A stretch of DNA of 64,000 nt from Clostridiales bacterium UBA4821 (GCA_002402315.1 DHFP01000251.1:32937-96936), one strand, 5' to 3'. Positions 1 to 8,670 are shown, numbered from the stretch's first letter. Numbers and translations: made by a program. The notes: generated by a model not told the origin, from the sequence alone.

Positions 1-561
1 GGGGATATTCTAAGTCTAAATCTGAAGGAGCTGCTTGGAGAGATTAATTACCAGGGAGACGTCAAGGTTATTGCAAATCTCCCATACTATATAACTACAC
101 CGGTAATCATGAAGCTGCTCGAAGAGGGAACAGGAATAAAGTCTATCGTAGTAATGGTGCAGAAGGAAGTTGCTGAAAGAATTACTGCCGGTCCCGGAGG
201 CAAAGAGTATGGGGCTCTTACAATAGCTGTGGCTTTTTATGGTTTACCCGGTATTGTATTAGATGTTCCGCCTCATTCTTTTATTCCGGAGCCTGAGGTC
301 TATTCAAGCGTAATTAGGATAGAAGTACAAAAAGAACCGCCAATCTATGTTAAGGATAGGGAAAATTTTTTTAAAATTGTTAGGGCTTCATTCAGCCAGA
401 GACGGAAAACTATTCTAAATGCGCTGTCTAATTCGGGATTATTTGGATGGGATAAACCAGATTTAAAACAGAAGCTTAATTCCATCGGTATAGTTGAAAC
501 AAAACGGCCCGAGACACTATCAATTTCTGATTATGCCAGGATAGTTAATGAATTAATATAG
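1..561 (+). CDS. rsmA: 16S rRNA (adenine1518/1519-N6)-dimethyltransferase, 3' part
   Basis: The reading frame is open from base 1, so the 5' end lies outside the window and only the last 186 residues are seen; family members have about 270-290. The enzyme (RsmA/KsgA) dimethylates two adjacent adenines near the 3' end of 16S rRNA in late 30S assembly. The catalytic motif IV, NLPYY, is at residues 26-30 of the fragment, followed by the target-binding region and the helical C-terminal domain with the FSQRRKT signature (about 131-137). The stop codon lies in a hairpin shared with the convergent gene. Identification is firm. Confidence 0.95.
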   Translation, partial: GDILSLNLKELLGEINYQGDVKVIANLPYYITTPVIMKLLEEGTGIKSIVVMVQKEVAERITAGPGGKEYGALTIAVAFYGLPGIVLDVPPHSFIPEPEVYSSVIRIEVQKEPPIYVKDRENFFKIVRASFSQRRKTILNALSNSGLFGWDKPDLKQKLNSIGIVETKRPETLSISDYARIVNELI

Positions 562-593
562 TAAGCGGAGAGGATAAACCCTCTCCGCTTACT
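560..593. terminator. bidirectional hairpin between convergent genes
   Basis: A perfect 14-bp stem (560-573 with 580-593) and 6-nt loop. The stop codons of rsmA (559-561) and of the convergent gene (592-594) both touch the stem, so one palindrome probably ends both transcripts. T-rich sequence follows only weakly on each side. Confidence 0.75.
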
Positions 594-1608
594 ATATAAC
601 CATATCAAACTTTATCAACCAATAGCCGAACTCACCATATAGTTCTCCGTTACTATTTTCAGGTTTCCACGTACAAGGTAGATTATGAGGGTTTGGGTCT
701 ATGCCATATAGAGATGGAATTCCAAAGGTGAACTGATAAGTATGGTCGAAGACATTTATACCTACTATATAGTATCCATAGATATAGTATGAGGTATTAA
801 GATAGTTGCTCATAAGAATTAGGTTCGGATATCCTATCGAATATAGTATTCTCTTTAGCAGTTGATGGTTTTGAATCTTCCACCATTTAGTCGAATTATC
901 ACTAATACTAAAGGGCTTACAAACTGAAAAAGACATAGAGAGCATATTATCAAGAGTTTTAATTCTATCCAGAGTGTATGTTGAATATGTGCATTCATTG
1001 AAACTGTCATTACAAACAGGTTGTTCTGTTGTTTTAATTTGAGAGTCTTTATTGTAGTACTCACTTAGACCATCGGACAGACAATCCAAATAAGGTTCAT
1101 CCACGTCTGAATTGTGTACATCTAAATTATCCCTTCCATCTAAAACTTCTTCAGATTCCTTTTTTCGCTGTAAATTCAAATTGAATCTATTCTTCCATGG
1201 TATTTTTTCGCCTCTGTAACCAACTAGAGGAAATAATATTTTTTCACCTGAGTAATTACTTTGGGGCTGATAAGTTAATGCAACTATATTGTACCTATCA
1301 AAACTAATTCCAGCATTATCAGCATTTAAACCTGAAAACGTTGTTTTCAGGTTGCTTTTTTCTTTGCTGACTTCAATATCGCCAATACAAGCAGTATGAA
1401 AGTTATTTTGGTCTGGACATATTAAAAAGCATTTATAAGAATACCCAGGAGCACACGGCTTTAAATTTATAACATTTAGGTCTATATTGCATTGTTCACC
1501 TTTTATTTCAAATCGGACTGAACCTTTTGGAGGTCCTGAAAGTCCAAAATCTTTATCTTCTTCCAGTAGAGTAATATAGTATTTATAATACTGTGCTTTT
1601 TCAGACAA
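592..1608 (-). CDS. conserved clostridial protein of unknown function
   Basis: I do not recognise a named family. The protein has about 338 residues. The N-terminal half resembles a beta-rich domain seen in clostridial hypotheticals (motifs such as LLEEDKDFG, then FPLVGYRGEKIPWK near residue 130). An acidic, Asn/Ser-rich linker (about 150-200) follows, then a C-terminal half rich in Trp, Tyr and Pro (WWKIQNHQLLKRILYS, WLIKFD). There is no signal peptide or membrane segment. A longer reading begins at a TTG at 1623, but the GGGAGGG Shine-Dalgarno lies just inside it, so the TTG at 1608 six bases further on is the better start. It is monocistronic and convergent with rsmA. Confidence 0.7.
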   Translation of the reverse strand: MSEKAQYYKYYITLLEEDKDFGLSGPPKGSVRFEIKGEQCNIDLNVINLKPCAPGYSYKCFLICPDQNNFHTACIGDIEVSKEKSNLKTTFSGLNADNAGISFDRYNIVALTYQPQSNYSGEKILFPLVGYRGEKIPWKNRFNLNLQRKKESEEVLDGRDNLDVHNSDVDEPYLDCLSDGLSEYYNKDSQIKTTEQPVCNDSFNECTYSTYTLDRIKTLDNMLSMSFSVCKPFSISDNSTKWWKIQNHQLLKRILYSIGYPNLILMSNYLNTSYYIYGYYIVGINVFDHTYQFTFGIPSLYGIDPNPHNLPCTWKPENSNGELYGEFGYWLIKFDMVI

Positions 1609-1793
1609 GGGTATCCCTCCCAATGGCTATATTATTATAAGATATGAACGTTAATGTTAAATGTTACCAAAAATTTTTATACTATTTTTATTATATTTTT
1701 AAAAAATTGATAAATAACATTTAATTTCTATTGAATTTATATTATAATGTTGTTATACAGGAGTTTTATTACCTTTTTTGGGGGGCTAAATAA

Positions 1794-2729
1794 ATGTTCA
1801 AGAAGAAGATTCTTGTTATAGATGATACAGAACTAACAGTAAATCTGATTAAAGAGATACTTACCGATGCCGGATATGAGGTTATTATTGCAAATAACGG
1901 TAAGAAAGGCCTACAATCGGTTAGGGAAGAGAAGCCGGATCTTGTAATATTAGATGTAGTAATGCCTGAATTGGATGGCTTTGAAGTATGTAAAATCTTA
2001 AGGGAAGATGAGAGTAATAACCTTATGCCTATACTTATGCTCACATCTCAGGATAATGAAGACGACAAACTTGCAGGACTTGAGTTAGGAGTAGATGACT
2101 ATATTGTTAAGCCATTTAACCATAGGGAGCTTTCAAGCAGGGTCAGAAATACATTAAAAAGGATAGACAGAAATAGATGGGCCAATCCACTAACGGGCTT
2201 GCAGGGAAATATTGAAATTCATGCTGAGGTAAATAAGAGAATAGCAAAGAATGAGCTGTTTGCTGTGCTTTATCTGGATTTGGACAACTTCAAAGCCTAT
2301 AATGATGTTTATGGATTTACCAGTGGAGACAGGGCTATTAAGCTTACAGCTGACATTATTGTATCCAATGTACATATGGTTAATAATCCGGGTGATTTTA
2401 TTGGCCATATTGGTGGAGACGATTTTGTGGTGATAACCGTACCCGAGAAGATTGATGAATTGTGTGAAGGAATCATTCAAGATTTTGATAATAAGATTCA
2501 GGAATTATATTTAGAGGAAGACAGGGCAAAAGGGTATATATCTACAGTTAATAGGTTAGGCGAGGTTACGGAATTTCCCATAATGACTATTTCTATAGCA
2601 GTAGTTACCAATGAAACCCGTACACTGTATAGTCCTGTTCAAATTGCAGAGATATCTGCTCAGGTTAAGAAAAAGGCTAAGATGTTATCAGGAAGTGTAT
2701 ATGTTAAAGATAAACGTAAGGATATATAA
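1794..2729 (+). CDS. response regulator with receiver and GGDEF-like domains
   Basis: A two-domain signalling protein of 311 residues. Residues 1-120 are a receiver domain with the acidic pocket D10/D11, phospho-acceptor D54 (LVILDVVMPELDG), T84 and K106 (IVKPF). Residues 130-300 are a diguanylate-cyclase-type domain with metal-binding LDLDNFK near 161-167 and a variant active-site signature GGDDF at 207-211. The Arg of the usual RxxD inhibitory site upstream is absent (NPGDF), so product feedback is unlikely. Activity is uncertain: GGDDF keeps the two Gly and first Asp but changes Glu to Asp. A G-rich ribosome site precedes the ATG and a strong terminator follows. Confidence 0.85.
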   Translation: MFKKKILVIDDTELTVNLIKEILTDAGYEVIIANNGKKGLQSVREEKPDLVILDVVMPELDGFEVCKILREDESNNLMPILMLTSQDNEDDKLAGLELGVDDYIVKPFNHRELSSRVRNTLKRIDRNRWANPLTGLQGNIEIHAEVNKRIAKNELFAVLYLDLDNFKAYNDVYGFTSGDRAIKLTADIIVSNVHMVNNPGDFIGHIGGDDFVVITVPEKIDELCEGIIQDFDNKIQELYLEEDRAKGYISTVNRLGEVTEFPIMTISIAVVTNETRTLYSPVQIAEISAQVKKKAKMLSGSVYVKDKRKDI

Positions 2730-2734
2730 GTAAC

Positions 2735-2760
2735 AAAAAACTCCCGGTAGGGAGTTTTTT
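2735..2760 (+). terminator. intrinsic terminator after REC-GGDEF gene
   Basis: An 11-bp stem (A6CTCCC with GGGAGT6), GGTA loop and T run directly after the stop codon. Confidence 0.9.
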
Positions 2761-2831
2761 GTTATAGAGTAATAAAATCTCCATTTGCTAAATATCTATT
2801 ATTAAACAGTGTAATCCGGGAGATTGATAGA

Positions 2832-3539
2832 ATGGTATTGGTCATTAAAAAGCATAATATTTTAATGGCTTGTCTCATAATTACGGTATCATTAGTAATA
2901 TACAGCTTTGCGGCGGAAGAAGTTACTCCAACAGTAGTGCTGCCTGTTACTAATAAGGTAATAGTGCTTGATCCTGGTCATGGAGGTCCTGACCCGGGCG
3001 CTATAGGAAAGTCCGGTATTTTTGAAAAAGATATTAATCTGGATATAGTTTTAAAACTGCAAGGTTTTTTGGAACAGAGCGGCTGCATAACCCAACTTAC
3101 CAGAGCTATAGATGAGTCCATACATGATAAGGACAAAAACTCAATCAGAAGAAAGAAAAATTCTGACCTCAAAAACAGAAAGAATATAATTGATACCAGC
3201 CAGGCAAATGCATATATATCAATTCACTTAAACAGTTTTCCCGAAGAGCAGTACAAAGGAGTGCAAAGCTTCTACCCGAGAGATTCTGAGGATAGCAAGA
3301 GGCTTGCTAAAAGCATTCAAAAAGAATTGAAGTCTACCTTGCAGATTAATGACAATAGAGAGGCCTTGCCAATAGGAGATGTTTATTTAATGAAGGATAC
3401 AAAGATACCTTCAGTCATCGTTGAATGTGGGTTTCTATCAAACCCCGAGGAAGAAAAAAACCTCTCTACAGAGGAATATAGGAAAAAGATTGCCTGGGGG
3501 ATATACCTGGGGATAATGAATTTCTTCGAGGGGTCCTGA
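2832..3539 (+). CDS. cwlD: N-acetylmuramoyl-L-alanine amidase, CwlD type
   Basis: An Amidase_3 zinc enzyme of 235 residues. An N-terminal hydrophobic segment (about 10-27) directs export. The catalytic domain starts at VIVLDPGHGG, and the expected ligands are visible: H50, E65 and H132 (ISIHLNSF), with catalytic E198 (IVECGFLSN). Length and the single-domain layout fit CwlD, which with PdaA makes muramic-delta-lactam in the spore cortex and is needed for germination. Assignment as CwlD rather than another short amidase rests on size and the spore-forming context. It stands alone, with a dispersed repeat downstream. Confidence 0.85.
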   Translation: MVLVIKKHNILMACLIITVSLVIYSFAAEEVTPTVVLPVTNKVIVLDPGHGGPDPGAIGKSGIFEKDINLDIVLKLQGFLEQSGCITQLTRAIDESIHDKDKNSIRRKKNSDLKNRKNIIDTSQANAYISIHLNSFPEEQYKGVQSFYPRDSEDSKRLAKSIQKELKSTLQINDNREALPIGDVYLMKDTKIPSVIVECGFLSNPEEEKNLSTEEYRKKIAWGIYLGIMNFFEGS

Positions 3540-3558
3540 ACATCTTTCTTTTTCTACT

Positions 3559-3768
3559 TCATGGCCCAACCCATGTCATTGCGAGCGAAAATAAATACTT
3601 GCGAACCTACTAAGCGTGGCAATCTCAGACCTTTAAGGAATACCCTTGCAAATTAGTATTCCTCATTGGTCTGGAGATCCTCACGCTCCATTTTATTCCG
3701 CTCAGGATGACATAAGCAGTACGATGTAGTCGTTGTAAGAGACATTAAATTGATAATAAATTCTTACT
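3559..3768. repeat. dispersed intergenic repeat, copy 1
   Basis: About 210 bp, noncoding, and clearly related in inverted orientation to 60845-61066. Shared blocks include CATGGCCC, TGTC-TTGCGAGCG, GTGGCAATCTCAGAC, GGAGATCCTCACGCTCCA and CCGCTCAGGATGACATAAG. It holds no reading frame and resembles the TGCGAGCG/GGATGACA repeats scattered between genes in many bacterial genomes. Confidence 0.85.
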
Positions 3769-3778
3769 TAGCTGAGTA

Positions 3779-4324
3779 TCAGCTTGCTTCTTCCAAAAGT
3801 ATACCTTCATTATAGATATTTTTACTATCTTCTCTAAAGTGCTTCTTATTTAGCTTGTTTAAAACATTGATAGTCTTAAACTGAACCAATACAAAAGGTA
3901 TTAAAATTGCATAGTAAGCCGGAGAGAACATCTGGACAATACCTGTCTTAACAAGCCCCCAGGATATAAAGAACATACCAAGGACAAAGAATGCAACTCC
4001 GGGGCATATTAGAGCATAACTTCCGGGACTCTTTTTCTCACCGCCGACATATTCATCGAAATACCCAACCTTCTTTAGCACTACATAGCCAACATAACCC
4101 GTAATTATTTGTAATGATATAAATATTGAAAGAACTACAAACATAACTACCGGTGAAGGAGAAGTATGGAGAAGGTTATGGGATATACCTGAAGTCAAGC
4201 GTACGAAAGTAATTCCAAGCAGAGTTAAGATGGGAATGGAAACCCAAAGGCTTGGATTATAATTGGAGTTTAAATTTAGATTTAGACTCTCGTATATAAC
4301 TTTCACACCCCTTTCATTTAGCAT
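3779..4324 (-). CDS. multi-pass membrane protein under CsoR-type operators
   Basis: A protein of about 181 residues with four to five hydrophobic helices (for example WVSIPILTLLGITFV, VVMFVVLSIFISLQIITGYVGYVVL, YALICPGVAFFVLGMFFI, YYAILIPFVLV) and a charged C-terminus. No family is recognised. An ATG at 4366 gives a longer frame, but its first codons are the operator palindrome itself, so translation more likely starts at the ATG at 4324 or the GTG at about 4306 after GAAAGGGG. The operators suggest control by a CsoR/RcnR-family repressor (copper, nickel/cobalt, sulfide or formaldehyde). No such repressor gene is in the window, so the inducer and the protein's role remain open. Confidence 0.6.
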   Translation of the reverse strand: MLNERGVKVIYESLNLNLNSNYNPSLWVSIPILTLLGITFVRLTSGISHNLLHTSPSPVVMFVVLSIFISLQIITGYVGYVVLKKVGYFDEYVGGEKKSPGSYALICPGVAFFVLGMFFISWGLVKTGIVQMFSPAYYAILIPFVLVQFKTINVLNKLNKKHFREDSKNIYNEGILLEEAS

Positions 4325-4338
4325 ATTTAAAGCCCTAA

Positions 4339-4355
4339 ATACCCATAGGGGGTAT
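4339..4355. promoter_or_regulatory. CsoR-type operator 1
   Basis: The 17-bp palindrome ATACCCATAGGGGGTAT has 6-bp arms ATACCC/GGGTAT around a 5-bp centre. This is the architecture of CsoR/RcnR-family operators. Confidence 0.65.
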
Positions 4356-4369
4356 TTGATAATCATATA

Positions 4370-4386
4370 ATACCATAGGGGGGTAT
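4370..4386. promoter_or_regulatory. CsoR-type operator 2
   Basis: ATACCATAGGGGGGTAT is a second copy in the same orientation, 31 bp (about three helical turns) from operator 1, upstream of the minus-strand membrane-protein gene. Confidence 0.6.
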
Positions 4387-4501
4387 ATGATTGTCAAGTA
4401 TAATTTGGAAATTTTAAAATAAATATTGTAAATTCAAGCATTGAACTTATAATCTGTATATATTAAAATAGACAAGATTAGAGTAACTTTATTGGAAGAG
4501 A

Positions 4502-7500
4502 ATGGTGGATACTATGAATTTTCTTGAGGGGTTAAATGAGCAACAGATGAAAGCAGTAGTGCACGGTGAGGGACCGCTGCTTATACTTGCAGGGGCAGGA
4601 AGCGGCAAGACAAGGGTTTTGACCCATAGAATCACTTACCTGATTTCGGAGTTAGGGGTTAAACCATGGAATATACTGGCTATTACATTTACAAACAAAG
4701 CAGCAAGGGAGATGAAGACCAGGGTATCCCATTTGCTTGGGACGGCCGGAGAGGATATGTGGATCAGCACATTTCACTCAGCTTGTGTGAGAATTTTGAG
4801 AAGAGATATAGATAAGCTGGGGTATGATAAAAACTTTGTTATTTTTGATTCTTCCGACCAGCAGGTTGTAATTAAAGAGTGTTTAAAAGAATTAAACCTG
4901 AATGACAAGAATTTTCCTCCCAAATCAGTGCTGAGTGAAATAAGCAAGGCAAAGGATGAAATGATAGATTCAGCCGCCTATTCCAATATGTATGCCTCTG
5001 ATTTCAGGTTGGGTAAAATTGCGAAGATCTATGAGCTATACCAAAAAAAGATAAAGCTGAATAATGCCCTTGATTTTGATGATATTATCTTTAAAGCCGT
5101 AAATTTATTGCTAGAACATCCGGATGTTTTGGATTATTATCAGTCCAGGTTTAAATATTTACTTGTTGATGAGTATCAGGACACAAATAGCGCTCAGTTT
5201 ACATTGATAAGTTTGCTTTCAGCCAGGTACGGCAACATATGTGTTGTTGGCGATGATGACCAGTGTTTAATACAGGGCACACAAGTTCATACGCCTGAGG
5301 GTATTGTACCTATACAGGAAATTAGTGAAGGACAAAATGTACTATGCGCATCAGGTTTCGGAGAGGTAATGGCAGGAACGGTTAATAAAAAAATTACTAA
5401 GGATTATAAAGGGACTATTATTAGAATTAGAACAAGAACCGGAAAAGAAATAAAGGCAACACCTAACCATATTGGGTTTGCAAAAATAAATTACCAATCT
5501 GGAGTATATTACGTATATCTGATGTATAAAAGAGGTATTGGTTATAGAATTGGACAAACGCAAGGTGTAAGAAGTCGAAAAGGTGAATTTACTAACGGTT
5601 TATTTGTTAGGCTTAACCAGGAACATGGAGATAAAATGTGGATTTTAAGGGTATGCTTTGATAAGGAAGATGCGACATACTATGAGCAATTATACTCAAT
5701 TAAGTATGGTATTCCTACAACTGTTTTCCATGGTTTAGGAAGGCGGATTTTACTATCAAAGGGTTATATTGAAAAAATATTTAAAGAAATAAATACTGAA
5801 AATGCTGCAAAAAAATTAATGGGAGACCTAATTCTCTTTGAAGAGTATCCGCATCATGTTTGCAATGCTGTTGTAAGAGGAGAATCAGTAAGGCGAATTA
5901 TAAATATTACATCTTTTGGAGGGAGAAAAACCGGAACAGATTCTGGATGGCATAGTCACCGTATTTGCTTAAATACTTCAGGAGAGGAATTAAGGACAAA
6001 AGCCAAGCAGGATAATTTTCCTGTTAGAAATGGAAACCGGAGTACTTGGAGAATAGAGACAGAAAGAAAAGAATATGATCATGCAGATATGTACGCTGAT
6101 GAAATTATAAAACTGGATGAGAGTCTGGACATTGTAAAAAAAGCTAGATTAACAAAAAAATGTAGTTTTAATTATATGCCGTTATCTCATATGAAGCCCA
6201 CCATGAGTATAGCAATATTAGATAATGGTGAAATTGTGGAAGATATAATAGAAGAAGTAGAGTTTGAGTATTACGAAGGGAAAGTATACGACTTATCTGT
6301 TCCTCATTTGAGGCAGTATATAAGTGAGGGAATTGTTGTTCATAATTCAATTTACGGATGGAGGGGCGCAAACATTAGAAATATCCTGGACTTTGAAAAG
6401 GAATTTCCAGGGACAAAGGTTGTCAAGCTTGAACAAAATTACAGGTCTACACAGAGTATCCTGGATGCTGCGAATAGTATTATTAAGAATAATCCGGGCC
6501 GTAAGAGCAAAAAACTGTGGACTCAAAACGGCAAGGGTGAAAAGATAAGTTATTTTTGCGCGTCTAATGAGCATGAAGAGGCTGAATTTATTCTACATGA
6601 GATAAATAGTCAGCTTAAGGATGGCGATAGAAAGTATTCCGACTTTGCGGTTCTATATAGAATGAACGCCCAATCACGTGTACTGGAAGAAGCGTTTATG
6701 AAATATGGAATACCGTATAAGCTGGTTGGAGCATTAAAATTCTATGATAGAAAGGAAACCAAGGACCTCCTGGCTTATCTTAGAGTAATTCACAATCCAT
6801 CAGATTCTGTAAGCTTGAAGAGGATAATCAACGTTCCCAAGAGAGGCATAGGTAAAGCTACAATTGAACTATTGGAACAGCAGGCAGCTGCCAGAGGGGT
6901 TTCAATATTTACCTTGATACAAGCTGTTGACAGCATACAGGGGATAAGCAGGGGTGCAGCAGCACTTCAGGATTTCTCTTCAATGATGTGTGGTCTTATG
7001 GCACTAAAAGAGAAGATGAAGGTGTCTGAATTTATTGGTGAAGTCCTTCAGAAATCCGGCTATCTTAAAGAACTGGAAGATGAAAACACCCTTGAAGCAC
7101 AGGGGAGAATTGAAAACCTTAAGGAGTTCATATCTGTTGCAGTTGAGTTTGAAAGAGAAAATCAGGATGCAGACTTAGGTTCATTTTTAGAGAATGTTTC
7201 ACTGGTTGCCGATATTGATACCATGGATGAAAGCAACGATGCTGTGATTTTAATGACTTTTCATAGTGCCAAGGGACTTGAATTTCCTGTGGTATTCATG
7301 GTGGGTATGGAGGAAGGTGTTTTTCCCGGGTACCGCTCTATTGGTGAAGAGAGTGAAATGGAGGAAGAAAGAAGACTATGCTATGTGGGGATAACCAGGG
7401 CACGCAGACAGTTGTTTATGACAGGTGCATACTCCCGGACCCTCTTTGGCAGTACAACTTATAATAAGGCTTCAAGATTTTTAAGGGAAATTCCCGGGGA

Positions 7501-7852
7501 TTTGATAGATGGCTTTGAAAGTAGTGTCAGGGACAACCGGAGAGACAGGTTAATGTCCTGGGATTCAACCGGTAATGACTTTGGAGGAGGTTCGTTATAT
7601 TCAAGGAAAGCTCAAGGTGCTTATAAGGAACCGGTAGAGCTGGATGCTTACAGACACAGTAGAACGGCACATGATACCCTGGATTTATCGGAATTTAAGG
7701 CTGGAGTTCAGGTTGAGCACAAGAAATTCGGAATTGGAGTAATAACCAAAGTGGAAGAGGAAGGCAGTGACCTAAAGCTGGATATAGCCTTTAAAGGTTT
7801 TGGCGTGAAAAGACTGATGGCACAGTTTGCAGGGTTGAAGATAATTGAATGA
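4502..7852 (+). CDS. pcrA: ATP-dependent DNA helicase PcrA/UvrD containing an intein
   Basis: The precursor has 1116 residues. Removing the intein (255-615) leaves a 755-residue superfamily 1 helicase that unwinds DNA 3'-5' in repair and rolling-circle replication and displaces RecA. All helicase motifs are present: GLNEQQ Q-motif, Walker A GAGSGKT, TFTNKAA, VDEYQD, motif III GDDDQ/SIYGWRGA (split by the intein), NYRS, and VGITRARR. A Tudor-like C-terminal domain (VEHKKFGIGVI onward) matches PcrA and binds RNA polymerase in relatives. An alternative ATG at 4514 (MNFLEGLNEQQ) aligns better with the usual PcrA N-terminus. Function depends on intein splicing. Confidence 0.95.
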   Translation: MVDTMNFLEGLNEQQMKAVVHGEGPLLILAGAGSGKTRVLTHRITYLISELGVKPWNILAITFTNKAAREMKTRVSHLLGTAGEDMWISTFHSACVRILRRDIDKLGYDKNFVIFDSSDQQVVIKECLKELNLNDKNFPPKSVLSEISKAKDEMIDSAAYSNMYASDFRLGKIAKIYELYQKKIKLNNALDFDDIIFKAVNLLLEHPDVLDYYQSRFKYLLVDEYQDTNSAQFTLISLLSARYGNICVVGDDDQCLIQGTQVHTPEGIVPIQEISEGQNVLCASGFGEVMAGTVNKKITKDYKGTIIRIRTRTGKEIKATPNHIGFAKINYQSGVYYVYLMYKRGIGYRIGQTQGVRSRKGEFTNGLFVRLNQEHGDKMWILRVCFDKEDATYYEQLYSIKYGIPTTVFHGLGRRILLSKGYIEKIFKEINTENAAKKLMGDLILFEEYPHHVCNAVVRGESVRRIINITSFGGRKTGTDSGWHSHRICLNTSGEELRTKAKQDNFPVRNGNRSTWRIETERKEYDHADMYADEIIKLDESLDIVKKARLTKKCSFNYMPLSHMKPTMSIAILDNGEIVEDIIEEVEFEYYEGKVYDLSVPHLRQYISEGIVVHNSIYGWRGANIRNILDFEKEFPGTKVVKLEQNYRSTQSILDAANSIIKNNPGRKSKKLWTQNGKGEKISYFCASNEHEEAEFILHEINSQLKDGDRKYSDFAVLYRMNAQSRVLEEAFMKYGIPYKLVGALKFYDRKETKDLLAYLRVIHNPSDSVSLKRIINVPKRGIGKATIELLEQQAAARGVSIFTLIQAVDSIQGISRGAAALQDFSSMMCGLMALKEKMKVSEFIGEVLQKSGYLKELEDENTLEAQGRIENLKEFISVAVEFERENQDADLGSFLENVSLVADIDTMDESNDAVILMTFHSAKGLEFPVVFMVGMEEGVFPGYRSIGEESEMEEERRLCYVGITRARRQLFMTGAYSRTLFGSTTYNKASRFLREIPGDLIDGFESSVRDNRRDRLMSWDSTGNDFGGGSLYSRKAQGAYKEPVELDAYRHSRTAHDTLDLSEFKAGVQVEHKKFGIGVITKVEEEGSDLKLDIAFKGFGVKRLMAQFAGLKIIE
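5264..6346 (+). other. intein in PcrA motif III, with GIY-YIG-like nuclease region
   Basis: 361 residues from Cys1 (CLIQGTQVHTPEG, block A) to His360-Asn361 (GIVVHN, block G), followed by Ser+1 of the extein. Block B is ATPNH (about 65-69) and block F is VYDLSVPHLRQY (341-352), so all splicing residues are present. The insert between blocks B and F (about 80-310) has no LAGLIDADG or HNH signature. Residues 81-150 instead resemble a GIY-YIG nuclease: VYYVYLM, then YRIGQT at 94-99, Arg in GVRSRKG and Glu in YYEQLYSIKYG. The intein sits between the Gln and Ser of GDDDQ/S in the ATP-sensing loop, a conserved site. Confidence 0.9.
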
Positions 7853-8057
7853 TAAATTAAATAAACAAAATAAAGTTGAGAAATATTTATTATTAGAAAA
7901 AGGCATACATGATATAATTCAATCTAAATATGTCGACTAATGTAATAGTTTCCTGGTTAACTGGGAAAGAGAAGAATAAGTAAAACTCCTGATTATTAAA
8001 AGGAGGGTAGAGACGAGGAAAGTATTTTCAAGTTTAAAAAAGGAGGTTGAACAGTCA
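7853..8057. other. intergenic leader upstream of DUF1292 gene
   Basis: About 205 bp. It contains a nearly self-complementary stretch (TTTCCTGGTT/AACTGGGAAA, about 7949-7968, G-U pairs included), a CTCC/GGAG stem near 7986-8005, and a strong AAGGAGG ribosome site at 8041-8046. No known riboswitch motif was recognised. Confidence 0.35.
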
Positions 8058-8348
8058 ATGACGGATGAAAAAAACAAATGCGCTACCCAGGATCATGATC
8101 ATGATGAAATCCTCACTCTCGTTGATGAAGACGGCAATGAGAAGAATTTTATGGTGCTCGACATCTTGGAGGTGGACGGTTCTGAGTATGCAGTTCTCCT
8201 TTCGGAGGACGAAGATGATGAAGCGATAATTTTGAAGTTTTCTGGTAAAGATGATGAAGGTCACGAACTCCTCGTCGACATCGAAGATGACGATGAGTGG
8301 GAGAAAGTTGCCGATGTCTGGGAGGAAATGGTGGCCCAGGAAGAATAG
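8058..8348 (+). CDS. DUF1292 (YrzB-like) acidic protein
   Basis: A 96-residue, strongly acidic cytoplasmic protein with the DUF1292 core (VDEDGNEKNFMVLDILEVDGSEYAVLLSEDEDDE) and an acidic tail. Homologues in Bacillota are usually encoded near yrrK/yqgF and ruvX-type genes, and their biochemical role is unknown. The start is set by AAGGAGG eight bases upstream of the ATG. It ends in an intrinsic terminator and stands alone between pcrA and a tRNA gene. Confidence 0.85.
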   Translation: MTDEKNKCATQDHDHDEILTLVDEDGNEKNFMVLDILEVDGSEYAVLLSEDEDDEAIILKFSGKDDEGHELLVDIEDDDEWEKVADVWEEMVAQEE

Positions 8349-8369
8349 GAATAACAGCTACATTTGTGA

Positions 8370-8396
8370 CTGCCGGTCTTTTGCCGGGCAGTTTTA
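8370..8396 (+). terminator. intrinsic terminator after DUF1292 gene
   Basis: An ACTGCC/GGCAGT stem extended by inner GG/CC pairs and followed by TTTTACTTTT. Confidence 0.8.
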
Positions 8397-8478
8397 CTTT
8401 TACTTTGATGGATAAGTTCAAGTTGACGGAATCTATTATCTCATATATAATTTTGAGTAAATCTTATAAATAAGTAAT

Positions 8479-8555
8479 GCGCCCATAGCTCAGTTGGATA
8501 GAGCATCTGACTTCGGATCAGAGGGCCGGGGGTTCGAATCCTCCTGGGCGCGCCA
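8479..8555 (+). tRNA. tRNA-Arg (anticodon TCG)
   Basis: A 77-nt cloverleaf. The acceptor GCGCCCA pairs with TGGGCGC, with G discriminator and encoded CCA. The D arm is GCTC-AGTTGGATA-GAGC, the anticodon stem TCTGA/TCAGA has loop CTTCGGA (TCG reads CGA), and the T arm is CCGGGGGTTCGAATCCTCC. The 3' half from 8508 is also the prophage attachment core, so this intact gene was rebuilt by integration. Confidence 0.96.
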
Positions 8556-8562
8556 TGTTAAA
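8508..8562 (+). repeat. attL core (55-bp direct repeat)
   Basis: Spans the tRNA-Arg anticodon arm through CCA plus 7 bases. It is identical to 22707-22761, with divergence immediately on both sides. Confidence 0.93.
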
Positions 8563-8596
8563 AACCGCTTGAGAATTACTCTTGAGCGGTTTTATA
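8561..8596 (+). terminator. tRNA-Arg terminator supplied by the prophage
   Basis: An AAAACCGCT/AGCGGTTTT stem after the tRNA gene. It differs from the host terminator now found beyond attR. Confidence 0.75.
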
Positions 8597-8628
8597 TATA
8601 TAATTCAAAGTGGATTTCCATGCCCAAA

Positions 8629-8669
8629 AGTTGTGATTTTTGGACGCAAAAGTTGTGAAAAGGTTGTGA
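8629..8669 (+). promoter_or_regulatory. left arm-type integrase sites (3 repeats)
   Basis: Three direct copies of (A)GTTGTGA at 8629-8636, 8651-8660 and 8663-8669. The same sequence in the same orientation occurs twice beside attR, and this pattern suits binding of the integrase N-terminal domain. Confidence 0.65.
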
Positions 8670-8670
8670 A

